DNA of 5,103 bases from Pseudomonadota bacterium (GTDB taxonomy: Bacteria > Pseudomonadota > Alphaproteobacteria > Rhizobiales > Methyloligellaceae): the NCBI GenBank assembly GCA_022567275.1, contig JADFHH010000173.1, forward strand, positions 1 through 5,103, read 5' to 3'. A program made the translations under genes and the position numbers. How positions within the stretch are numbered: the stretch's first letter is position 1; every line of letters starts with the position of its first letter. The notes beneath the pieces are model-generated. The model did no database searches and was not told the origin of the DNA. It worked only from the letters and a program-made list of their open reading frames with translations. Of this stretch, positions 1 to 5,103 are shown piece after piece.

Positions 1-406
1 CCTTTTTACGCACAAGAGTTCCCTCTTCGCGAATATTCCATTTCAATGCCCAGACCTCGCGCTTCTTCGATACTGTCAAAGTATGCTCGACACGAGGCCA
101 TCACATTAGGATATGTGCAGCCTGCATATGACCCGGCGCATTAGCCCATTAGGGTGGCAGATAGATGACGCGCAAGCCGGTATCATCGATAGCAACGACT
201 TGATGGGGCCGACGAAAAAAGTCGGTGTCAGCACTTAGAATGGCATGGCCGCCGTCATTTGCGAAGGCTGTGGCCCAATATTCATCCTTCTTTCCTTTAT
301 CCCCAACGTCAAGGATGCTCGTTAGCTCAAAATCGTGACTCAGGACTAGTTCGTTCACAATCCGAACGATTGAAGGCGCTACATGCTCGTCAGCGCGTAT
401 CCTCAA
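1..406 (-). pseudogene. VapC45-like PIN-like (DUF5615-type) toxin, interrupted by two in-frame stops
   Basis: Expected role, from the family: a toxic ribonuclease neutralised by the antitoxin encoded just upstream. The frame opens with TTG at 406, overlapping the antitoxin stop (TTGA). The first 85 codons carry the PIN-like core: RADEH at residues 4-8 (D6, E7), D41/E42 and ILSADTDF at 56-63 (D60, D62). A TAA at 149-151 then ends translation. Reading on in the same frame gives WANAPGHMQAAHILM, a TGA at 101-103, then WPRVE and REVWALKWNI, with no further stop to base 2. These segments resemble what I recall of the family C-terminus (PP-x-WAN, then a tryptophan-rich stretch). The 135 codons visible are close to the roughly 138 residues I recall for M. 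tuberculosis VapC45, so I infer two nonsense substitutions and no frameshift. The TGA sits where the family tends to have Trp. An 85-residue product (149-406) could still be made. The 3' end may lie beyond the left edge. Sequencing error and stop readthrough are not excluded. Confidence 0.75.
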
Positions 407-1101
407 GCGGCCATCCTGATTTCAAACTCGATGGCCTCATCGACTTCGGCACCAGAAACGCCCCACCACGCGGCGACCCGCTTGCGATCACCTTTTTCAG
501 CGCGCCACTGACGATAAATCGCATCCGTGGGCACACGCGAATCCCCCATTACAGGTTTCCCGTAGGCGTAACGCGGATTGACTACGACGTTCGGGCAATC
601 ATTTTGCAGTGGTCGCCACTCTTCAGCCAATGATGTTTTAGCGTCGAACGCCACGCCTTTGGCCAAAACAGTTTCAATAGCATCATACATTTCATACTGA
701 CCGCTAAGAAGCTCGCGAATTCTGATCCCCTCGTTTTCTGAAAATTGCTCGAATATTTTACGGCGATCTGTCAGATATTCTGCATTAGACAAGGCAAATG
801 GATGCAGCGTTTTAAACTTCTTTCTAGCAACTTCCGCCACCTTGCGAAGGTATTGCAGACTTAAACCCTGAGATCGAAAATGCTCAACAAAGCGTATCTC
901 GATTAGGTCCCAAAAACTGAGTTCCTGGCTTTTACTTATCGGGTCGTAATCACGGGCAATTACAGCCTCACAAGCGTCATCGCCAGAACGCAACCACCTA
1001 TAAATCCGCTGCCTGTTGTCGATCCGTAATAGACGCGCGGCCTCGCCCACGGTGTAAAACCCGCCAAGCAATGGATCTATTTCGTTTGCTGCTACGCTCA
1101 T
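403..1101 (-). CDS. VapB45-like antitoxin: MerR-like HTH plus DUF433 domain
   Basis: This 232-residue protein is the probable antitoxin and autoregulator of the downstream PIN-like toxin. Residues about 15-40 (FYTVGEAARLLRI, then RIYRWLRSGDD) look like a MerR-type helix-turn-helix. Residues about 60-95 contain LSFWDLIEIRFVEHF followed by a helical basic stretch, typical of the linker in this family. Residues about 170-227 match DUF433 (NPRYAYGKPVMGDSRVPT, then AAWWGVSGAEVDEAIEFE), a domain regularly found in antitoxins paired with PIN-like toxins such as M. tuberculosis VapB45/VapC45. The length is near the roughly 240 residues I recall for VapB45. The ATG at 1099-1101 has only a weak GGGAC ribosome site five bases upstream. 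The stop overlaps the toxin start by four bases, which implies translational coupling. Base composition is clearly more AT-rich than fur, suggesting acquisition. The frame is uninterrupted even though the toxin is broken. The family call is firm; the antitoxin function is inferred from family and gene order. Confidence 0.85.
   Translation of the reverse strand: MSVAANEIDPLLGGFYTVGEAARLLRIDNRQRIYRWLRSGDDACEAVIARDYDPISKSQELSFWDLIEIRFVEHFRSQGLSLQYLRKVAEVARKKFKTLHPFALSNAEYLTDRRKIFEQFSENEGIRIRELLSGQYEMYDAIETVLAKGVAFDAKTSLAEEWRPLQNDCPNVVVNPRYAYGKPVMGDSRVPTDAIYRQWRAEKGDRKRVAAWWGVSGAEVDEAIEFEIRMAA
414..417 (-). promoter_or_regulatory. Ribosome binding site of the toxin, inside the antitoxin gene
   Basis: The minus strand reads AGGA, seven bases before the TTG start at 406-404. 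This supports the TTG as the real toxin start, within a TTGA overlap with the antitoxin stop. No ATG or GTG in frame would give the family-typical N-terminus RIRADEH. Confidence 0.5.
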
Positions 1102-1184
1102 GATGAGTCCCGATACTTTAAACTATTTCCTACTACCCTTACGAGCGCCACATCAGCCTACTTAACATCGATACGGCGACGCTC

Positions 1185-1190
1185 ATTATA
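1185..1190 (-). promoter_or_regulatory. Candidate -10 element upstream of the antitoxin
   Basis: The minus strand has a perfect TATAAT here, about 84 bases upstream of the antitoxin ATG. The -35 region is poor (around 1207-1213, reading TATGTG or ATGTGT), so the promoter is uncertain. One copy of a near-exact 11-base direct repeat overlaps this -10; the other overlaps the start codon. The rest of the 1102-1246 gap holds no hairpin followed by a T-tract, so I see no intrinsic terminator after fur. Read-through from fur into the module is possible. Confidence 0.35.
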
Positions 1191-1246
1191 CCTGAAATCG
1201 CATTTTACACATATCTCCTAAGATGACGTTGACTACAATACCAGGG

Positions 1247-1687
1247 TCAGCCCTTCTCGTCGCCCTTCAGCGGCACGCCATACAGCTCAAGCCGGTGATC
1301 GATGAGCTTGTAGCCCAACTGCCGCGCGATGGCCTCCTGCAACTGTTCCACCTGTTCGTTGCGGAACTCGATAACCCGCCCGGAGCGCATATCGATCAGA
1401 TGGTCGTGATGCTCCGATGCCACCTGCTCATAGCGCGCGCGCCCGTCGCCAAACTCGTGGCGCTCCAATAATCCCGCCTCTTCGAACAGCCGCACGGTCC
1501 GGTAGACGGTCGAGAGCGAAAGATGCTTGTCCACCGCGCTCGCACGGGCGTGCACCTCTTCGACATCGGGGTGATCGTCAGCCTCGGACAGGACGCGGGC
1601 GATGATGCGGCGCTGGCCGGTCATGCGCATGCCGTGATCCCGGCACAGGCGCTCCAGCCGGCTTTGCGGAATTTTGGGCTTGGGCAT
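1247..1687 (-). CDS. fur: Fur-family metal-responsive transcriptional regulator (Fur/Mur type)
   Basis: This 146-residue cytoplasmic dimeric repressor binds DNA when loaded with Fe(II) or, in many alphaproteobacteria, Mn(II). The winged-helix domain covers about residues 8-86, with MRMTGQRRIIARVLSEADDHP at 20-40 and the recognition helix in STVYRTVRLFEEAGLLER at 59-76. The dimer domain has HHDHLID at 93-99, VIEF at 105-108 and the ending DHRLELYGVPL at 130-140. Aligned by eye to E. coli Fur, the ligands H39, E87, H94, H96 (one site) and H93, D95, E114, H131 (other site) are all present. The structural CxxC pair is absent: HLIDMRSG replaces HLICLDCG, as I recall for alphaproteobacterial Fur/Mur. 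I chose ATG 1687 because the homologous sequence begins there and a candidate promoter lies just upstream; an in-frame ATG at 1753 would add 22 unrelated residues starting inside that promoter. Irr or Zur is less likely. Iron versus manganese cannot be decided from sequence. Confidence 0.92.
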   Translation of the reverse strand: MPKPKIPQSRLERLCRDHGMRMTGQRRIIARVLSEADDHPDVEEVHARASAVDKHLSLSTVYRTVRLFEEAGLLERHEFGDGRARYEQVASEHHDHLIDMRSGRVIEFRNEQVEQLQEAIARQLGYKLIDHRLELYGVPLKGDEKG

Positions 1688-1722
1688 GGATGGCTCGCCA
1701 AATTGCCTCTTTTCACTCAAGC

Positions 1723-1752
1723 ATTGTAGCCACAAGCCGCATACCGCGTCCA
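1723..1752 (-). promoter_or_regulatory. Candidate fur promoter
   Basis: On the minus strand, TGGACG (1747-1752, 4 of 6 to consensus) and TACAAT (1723-1728, 5 of 6) are separated by 18 bases. This predicts a start near 1716 and a leader of about 28 bases to the ATG at 1687. It argues against the longer in-frame start at 1753. I could not recognise a Fur, Mur or Irr box in it. Confidence 0.45.
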
Positions 1753-1788
1753 CAATGCCGCCTCAAACGCGCCGTGGCACCGCCTTGC

Positions 1789-1843
1789 CCCCACATCTCC
1801 CTTGCATGTTCGCGCTTCGCGAACATGCAAGGGAGATGTGGGG
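1789..1843. repeat. 26-bp perfect inverted repeat with a 3-base spacer
   Basis: Bases 1789-1814 and 1818-1843 are exact reverse complements, with CTT between them. The inner part reads TTGCATGTTCGCG on the left and CGCGAACATGCAA on the right. No T-tract follows on either strand, and the hairpin lies upstream of both flanking genes, which diverge from it, so it is a poor fit for a transcription terminator. It could be a dispersed palindromic repeat, a remnant of a small mobile element, or a structured RNA. I do not recognise the family. Confidence 0.9.
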
Positions 1844-1949
1844 TTCATGGTTAACCCAATCCAGCCCGGTAACCCTAATTCATCAGCCAAATATAACACT
1901 GGCCGGATATCTGCTACGTTGCCGTCAATCGCGTCCGCACGGCGCGAAA
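1844..1949 (+). other. Leader side of the divergent intergenic region
   Basis: This stretch lies between the long hairpin and the repeat-protein gene, and has no convincing ORF. It holds the small palindrome GGTTAACC at 1849-1856 and a possible -10 TATAAC at 1892-1897. I see no acceptable -35 at 16-18 bases from that element, so I do not call a promoter. Confidence 0.3.
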
Positions 1950-1963
1950 CGATACGCGTATCG
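1950..1963. promoter_or_regulatory. 14-bp perfect palindrome, candidate operator or leader hairpin
   Basis: CGATACGCGTATCG is fully self-complementary. After one mismatch the symmetry resumes on both sides (AA at 1947-1948 against TT at 1965-1966). It ends four bases before the GGGAG ribosome site of the repeat-protein gene. It could bind a dimeric regulator or form an RNA hairpin that limits ribosome access. Fur binding is not indicated, because Fur sites are AT-rich. Confidence 0.45.
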
Positions 1964-1980
1964 CTTTGGGAGTAGCGCAA

Positions 1981-2682
1981 ATGTTCATCCGTTCATTATC
2001 CGTCCTGGGCGCCGCCGCCGCCATGCTGGCCGCATACAGCACCGATGCCGGGGCCTTTGGCCAATCTTACAGGAGTGGCGGCGCATATAAGGTCTGTTAC
2101 CGGAAGGTGGTCATACCGCCGGTGTACAGAACAATCACCGAGCGGGTCATGGTCCGGCCGGCGGTATGTGCCCAGCACCGTACTCCGCCGAGCTATGGCG
2201 TCACCGCGCGCGAAGTCGTGGTGCGGCCCGCCACTCAGATCGTGCGTACCAGGCCGGCGGTTTATGGCTCGGTCCAGGAGACCAGAATGGTGCGCCCGGC
2301 GCGCACCCGCTGGACGCGCTCACGTTGTGTTGGCGCGGATTACCGCTGCGCCGTCACCACCCCGGCGAAATATCGCACGCACGCAAAACGCGTCGTGATC
2401 GCGCCGCGCAGCACCTGGGTCGAGACCCGGCCCGCGGTCAAACGTGTGGTCCGGCAACGGGTGATGCTGCATCCCGGCTCCATGCGCCAGGTGTGCCAGC
2501 CAGCCATCTACCGGACGGTGACCCGGCGGGTGATGGTGAGCCCAGGGAGCGTGCAATGGGTGCCGGTCGCATATCCCGGGCAAGCGGCGGCCTATCAGCG
2601 CACGCCTTATTCTTCCGCACCGGCCACTCGACTCGCTCGATACAGCCGCGCTCCGCACAGGCCATACACGCCCTATAAATAA
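1981..2682 (+). CDS. Exported, strongly basic protein with six 23-residue repeats; function unknown
   Basis: I do not recognise a named family. The 233-residue protein starts with a Sec signal peptide (MFIRSLSVLGAAAAMLAAYSTDAGA, cleavage expected near A25), so it probably acts in the periplasm or outside. The rest is repeats with the core Y-x(5)-[RE/K]-V-[MV]-[VIL]-x-P. Anchor positions are 49, 72, 95, 131, 154 (Lys instead of Tyr) and 177, each followed by Pro exactly 11 residues later. The spacing is 23, 23, 36, 23, 23: two triplets split by a 13-residue insertion holding C116 and C123. Other cysteines are C39, C63 and C172. The tail (about 195-233) is rich in Ala, Pro, Tyr and Arg. Arginine greatly outnumbers acidic residues. 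ATG 1981 has GGGAG eight bases upstream; an in-frame TTG at 1966 overlaps the palindrome and is unlikely. Similar VxPA repeats occur, as far as I recall, in envelope and peptidoglycan-associated proteins, so a cell-wall role is a guess. A terminator follows, so it is probably monocistronic. Confidence 0.8.
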   Translation: MFIRSLSVLGAAAAMLAAYSTDAGAFGQSYRSGGAYKVCYRKVVIPPVYRTITERVMVRPAVCAQHRTPPSYGVTAREVVVRPATQIVRTRPAVYGSVQETRMVRPARTRWTRSRCVGADYRCAVTTPAKYRTHAKRVVIAPRSTWVETRPAVKRVVRQRVMLHPGSMRQVCQPAIYRTVTRRVMVSPGSVQWVPVAYPGQAAAYQRTPYSSAPATRLARYSRAPHRPYTPYK

Positions 2683-2724
2683 CCCCGGCGCAGCCGAGCC
2701 AAACGATTGGGAATAATTTTCCTG

Positions 2725-2762
2725 AAAAGGCGGTGCGCCGGAACTGGCGCGCCGCTTTTTTT
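2725..2762 (+). terminator. Intrinsic terminator after the repeat-protein gene
   Basis: The stem GCGGTGCGCC (2730-2739) pairs with GGCGCGCCGC (2746-2755) with one G-T wobble and a six-base loop. Seven T (2756-2762) follow, and the A-run at 2725-2728 faces the T-tract. It lies 43 bases beyond the stop of the repeat-protein gene and isolates it from the cyclase gene. Confidence 0.88.
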
Positions 2763-2787
2763 GTGTCGGCCAATCCCCCGTAAACGA

Positions 2788-2819
2788 AGTTGTAACACTG
2801 TAAAGTATACAACTATAGA
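2788..2819 (+). promoter_or_regulatory. Candidate promoter with overlapping inverted repeat, upstream of the cyclase gene
   Basis: TTGTAA (2790-2795) and TATAGA (2814-2819) are 18 bases apart, each 4 of 6 to the sigma-70 consensus, in an AT-rich pocket between the terminator and the start codon. AGTTGTA (2788-2794) and TACAACT (2808-2814) form a 7-bp inverted repeat with a 13-base spacer. It covers most of the -35 and touches the -10, as an operator would. Confidence 0.4.
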
Positions 2820-2835
2820 TTGCAGGAACGCATTC

Positions 2836-2843
2836 GGGGGGAA
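2836..2843 (+). promoter_or_regulatory. Ribosome binding site of the cyclase gene
   Basis: Six G followed by AA end three bases before the ATG at 2847, a purine-rich Shine-Dalgarno-like stretch. It fixes the start at MPNSVDINTRQ, just before the first membrane segment. Confidence 0.6.
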
Positions 2844-2846
2844 GCT

Positions 2847-5103
2847 ATGCCAAATTCCGTAGATATCAACACGCGCCAGGTGCGTGGCGGTGTCCTCCTC
2901 GCATGTGTGGCGATAGGCGCCTGCATCGCCGCCTCCTCCTGGGTGTTGAGCGGCCTGAACTGGCATGGCGACGCGCAGCTTCATACCGAGACGGAGATGC
3001 TGGCGACGATGCTGGCCCTCGTGGCCGGGTGCCTGGCCATCGTCAATTATTACAGCCAGAGAAATGCTCTGCTGCTGTTGCTCGGCGCGGCGTTGTTAGG
3101 GACCGCCACGCTCGATGGTTATCACGCTTTCGTCACCTCGGACCATTTCAGGCATTATATGCCATCGGATATGCCATCGCTCATTTCGTGGAGCTGGGTT
3201 TCCTCGCGCTGGTATTTGTCGGTGTTCCTGTTTGTTTCCGCGATTGTTTTGCGAATGAATTTCGGGCCGAGGATTGCGACGTTTCGCGGCGAAATGATCG
3301 TCTTTGCCATCGCCGCCTCATTCACCCTGATATCCCTTCTGTTCTTCCTCTACGCGCCTCTGCCGCGTGTCTATTATCCCGAAATGGTGATTCACCGGCC
3401 CGAAGAGCTTGTGCCGGCACTGTTTTTTTTGCTGGCGTTGATCGGCTTTACCTGGCGGCGGAACTGGACCGGCAACCCGGCGGAATACTGGCTTGTGATC
3501 TCGCTGGTGGTCGGCTTTTGTGCGCAGACCATCTACCTGCCATTCTCAGCCACCCTTTTCGATCTCGAATTCGAAGCAGCGCATTTTTTCAAGATCGTCA
3601 GTTATGCTCTGATCTTCGCCGGGCTGCTCAAAAGCATGCACCTCAAATACCGCCAGCTCGTGACCAGCGAAGAAAAGCTTGAGCAGCAGTCCCTGATGTT
3701 GAACTCCGTGCTTGAGAATATCAGGGAAGGCATCAGCTACTATGACAGCGATCTGCGGCTCAGACTTTGCAATAACAACTATTTCAAGATGCAAGGCATC
3801 CCGAAGGACAAGTTCGGCATCGGCGACAGTCTTGAGGACATTTTTCGCTACCGGGCCAGGCGCGGTGAATATGGCGCGCGCGACGTGGAAGAGGTGGTCG
3901 CGCAAAAGGCCAGCCTCGCCCGGGAGTTAAAGCCACACAAATATGAACATACCCGCCCCGATGGCCAGGTCATTCTGGTTACCGGCAACCCCATTGGCGA
4001 CAGCGGCATGGTGGCGTCCTATCGCGACGTTACCGAGCGCGTGAAACAGGAACGCCAACTGCACGACTCCGAGCAGACGCTACAGATACGCGTGCGTGAG
4101 CTGGAACAGCTCAAACACGCGCTGGAACACAAGACACAGGATGCCCAGCGCATGGCGGAGGATCTGCGCCAGGCGCAAAACGTCCAGCAGGATGCCATCG
4201 AGAACATCTCCGAAGGGTTTGTATTGTGGGACAGCGATGACCGGCTGGTCATGTGCAACAATGTGTTCCGCGTGATCTATTGGGAACTGGCCGACGAGAT
4301 AGACAAGCTGCCGACTTTCGCCGAATTCATCGCCATGACCTATCAGCGGGGCATCAGGGAACTTCCCGAAGACAAGTCTCTGGAGGAGGCCATCGCCGCG
4401 CGCACCGCCAAGCACCGCCAGTCCGTCGTCGCGTTTGACGAGGAGCTTAGCGACGGGCGCTGGGTGCGTATCTCCGAGCGCCGGACAGCCGAAGATCGCA
4501 TCGTCGGCATCGTTACCGATATCTCCGACCGCAAAGAGCTGGAAGACAAGATGAAGCGGTTGGCCGAGAACGATGCGCTCACCGGGTTGCCGAACCGGGT
4601 TCTGTTTCAGGACCGGCTGCAACAGGCGATCGATCAGGCTGACCGCCTGAATTCGCTTGTCGCCGTCATGGTGCTCGACCTCGACCGCTTCAAGGACGTC
4701 AACGACACCATGGGACACCCGGCGGGTGATGAGCTTCTGGTTCAGGTGGCCAGACGGCTTGAGGAATGCGGCCGCAAGACCGACACCATCGCGCGCCTCG
4801 GCGGTGACGAGTTCGCCGTCATCGCCACCAATCTGAAATCGCCTTTCGACGCCGAGCATCTGGCGCGCCGCATCGTCGATGCGCTGCGCAAACCGTTCCA
4901 CTTATCGGAAAATGAGGTGCATACCGCCACCAGCATCGGCATCAGCTTTTACCCGGCCGACGCGGGTGGAACCAATGAGCTGTTGCGCAACGCCGACATC
5001 GCCCTCTACCGGGCCAAGGCGGAAGGCGGCTCACTCTACCGGCTGTATGACGCCGATATCGATTGCGAGGCGCAAGCCCGGCAGAAAGTGGATGGCGAAC
5101 TAC
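2847..5103 (+). CDS. Membrane-bound PAS-PAS-GGDEF diguanylate cyclase, cut by the right edge (probably GGDEF-EAL)
   Basis: My own translation gives 752 uninterrupted codons running off the window. Residues about 14-261 hold seven or eight hydrophobic segments with D90, H93, W115 and R121, resembling a MASE3-type membrane sensor; that name is my best match by eye. PAS_7-like domains lie at about 283-398 (GISYYDSD, then SYRDVTER) and 450-562 (EGFVLWDSDD, then VTDISDRKE), joined by a Gln/Glu-rich coiled coil at about 399-449. The GGDEF domain starts near 572 (NDALTGLPNR at 575-584). It shows the metal-site segment LDLDRF (610-615), HPAGDEL (624-630), RLGGDEF with intact GGDEF at 652-656, and an RxxD inhibitory site, RKTD at 643-646, in the canonical position. 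It should therefore make c-di-GMP from two GTP and be product-inhibited. The visible end (YDADIDCEAQARQKVDGEL) looks like the linker usually leading into an EAL phosphodiesterase domain, which I infer lies beyond the window. The signal sensed is unknown. Confidence 0.93.
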   Translation, partial: MPNSVDINTRQVRGGVLLACVAIGACIAASSWVLSGLNWHGDAQLHTETEMLATMLALVAGCLAIVNYYSQRNALLLLLGAALLGTATLDGYHAFVTSDHFRHYMPSDMPSLISWSWVSSRWYLSVFLFVSAIVLRMNFGPRIATFRGEMIVFAIAASFTLISLLFFLYAPLPRVYYPEMVIHRPEELVPALFFLLALIGFTWRRNWTGNPAEYWLVISLVVGFCAQTIYLPFSATLFDLEFEAAHFFKIVSYALIFAGLLKSMHLKYRQLVTSEEKLEQQSLMLNSVLENIREGISYYDSDLRLRLCNNNYFKMQGIPKDKFGIGDSLEDIFRYRARRGEYGARDVEEVVAQKASLARELKPHKYEHTRPDGQVILVTGNPIGDSGMVASYRDVTERVKQERQLHDSEQTLQIRVRELEQLKHALEHKTQDAQRMAEDLRQAQNVQQDAIENISEGFVLWDSDDRLVMCNNVFRVIYWELADEIDKLPTFAEFIAMTYQRGIRELPEDKSLEEAIAARTAKHRQSVVAFDEELSDGRWVRISERRTAEDRIVGIVTDISDRKELEDKMKRLAENDALTGLPNRVLFQDRLQQAIDQADRLNSLVAVMVLDLDRFKDVNDTMGHPAGDELLVQVARRLEECGRKTDTIARLGGDEFAVIATNLKSPFDAEHLARRIVDALRKPFHLSENEVHTATSIGISFYPADAGGTNELLRNADIALYRAKAEGGSLYRLYDADIDCEAQARQKVDGEL

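Noticed and set aside
149..406. Treating the 85-residue toxin as a normal complete short gene.
   Set aside because: Family members are longer, and the frame beyond the stop continues with family-like sequence, so truncation by nonsense codons explains it better.
1186..1212. Minus-strand mini-ORF (MCKMRFQV) preceded by AGGAG, upstream of the antitoxin.
   Set aside because: Eight codons only, and it overlaps the candidate -10, so it would mostly not be transcribed from that promoter. No stem-loop suggests attenuation.
1789..1843. Reading the long hairpin as a bidirectional terminator.
   Set aside because: No T-tract follows on either strand, and it is upstream of both flanking genes rather than between converging ones.
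3423..3430. Run of eight T inside the cyclase gene, a possible slippage or phase-variation site.
   Set aside because: It encodes Phe-Phe-Leu in a membrane helix, the frame is intact on both sides, and a single 8-base run in one sequence gives no evidence of variation.
2903..3682. A 259-codon plus-strand frame overlapping the membrane sensor region.
   Set aside because: It is out of frame with the continuous reading frame from 2847, which has a ribosome site, membrane segments and an unbroken link to PAS and GGDEF domains.
4080..4901. A 273-codon open frame on the minus strand.
   Set aside because: It is antisense to the PAS and GGDEF coding sequence, which has unmistakable motifs. Long reverse frames are common in GC-rich genes, and it shows no recognisable domain.
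1..5103. CRISPR array, tRNA, rRNA, insertion sequence or attachment site.
   Set aside because: No regularly spaced direct repeats, no cloverleaf-like or rRNA-like sequence, no transposase or integrase frame, and no terminal inverted repeats with target duplications were seen.

Overview
The window looks like chromosomal DNA of a moderately GC-rich alphaproteobacterium. This is an inference from three things: the Fur protein has the alphaproteobacterial form (no CxxC zinc pair, C-terminus ending soon after LELYGVPL), the large sensor protein carries PAS_7-type domains common in that class, and the core genes run near 60-65% GC (hand counts of single 60-base lines: 65% in fur, 60% in the cyclase). 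The left end is visibly more AT-rich (about 42% in the line starting at 661), which fits an acquired toxin-antitoxin module.

Layout. Bases 1-1101, minus strand, hold a VapBC45-like toxin-antitoxin pair. The DUF433/MerR-like antitoxin is intact. The PIN-like toxin overlaps it by 4 bases, and its reading frame is interrupted by two in-frame stops, although the sequence beyond them still reads like the C-terminal half of the family. Bases 1102-1246 hold the module's upstream region. Bases 1247-1687, minus strand, encode a Fur-family metalloregulator. Bases 1688-1980 are a divergent intergenic region with a candidate fur promoter, a striking 26-bp perfect hairpin and a 14-bp palindrome. Bases 1981-2682, plus strand, encode an exported, very basic protein built from six repeats with an exact 23-residue period, split three plus three by a 13-residue insertion. 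A strong intrinsic terminator follows at 2725-2762. From 2847 to the right edge runs one long plus-strand gene: a multi-pass membrane sensor domain, two PAS_7 domains with a coiled coil between them, and a GGDEF diguanylate cyclase with intact catalytic and inhibitory sites. The gene is cut by the window edge and probably continues into an EAL domain.

The genes do not form one pathway. They look like three neighbouring units: a decaying toxin-antitoxin module, fur with a divergent envelope-protein gene, and a monocistronic c-di-GMP signalling gene. I found no convincing new multi-gene system. The items most worth a second look are the double-nonsense toxin beside an intact antitoxin, the 26-bp perfect hairpin, and the 23-residue repeat protein.
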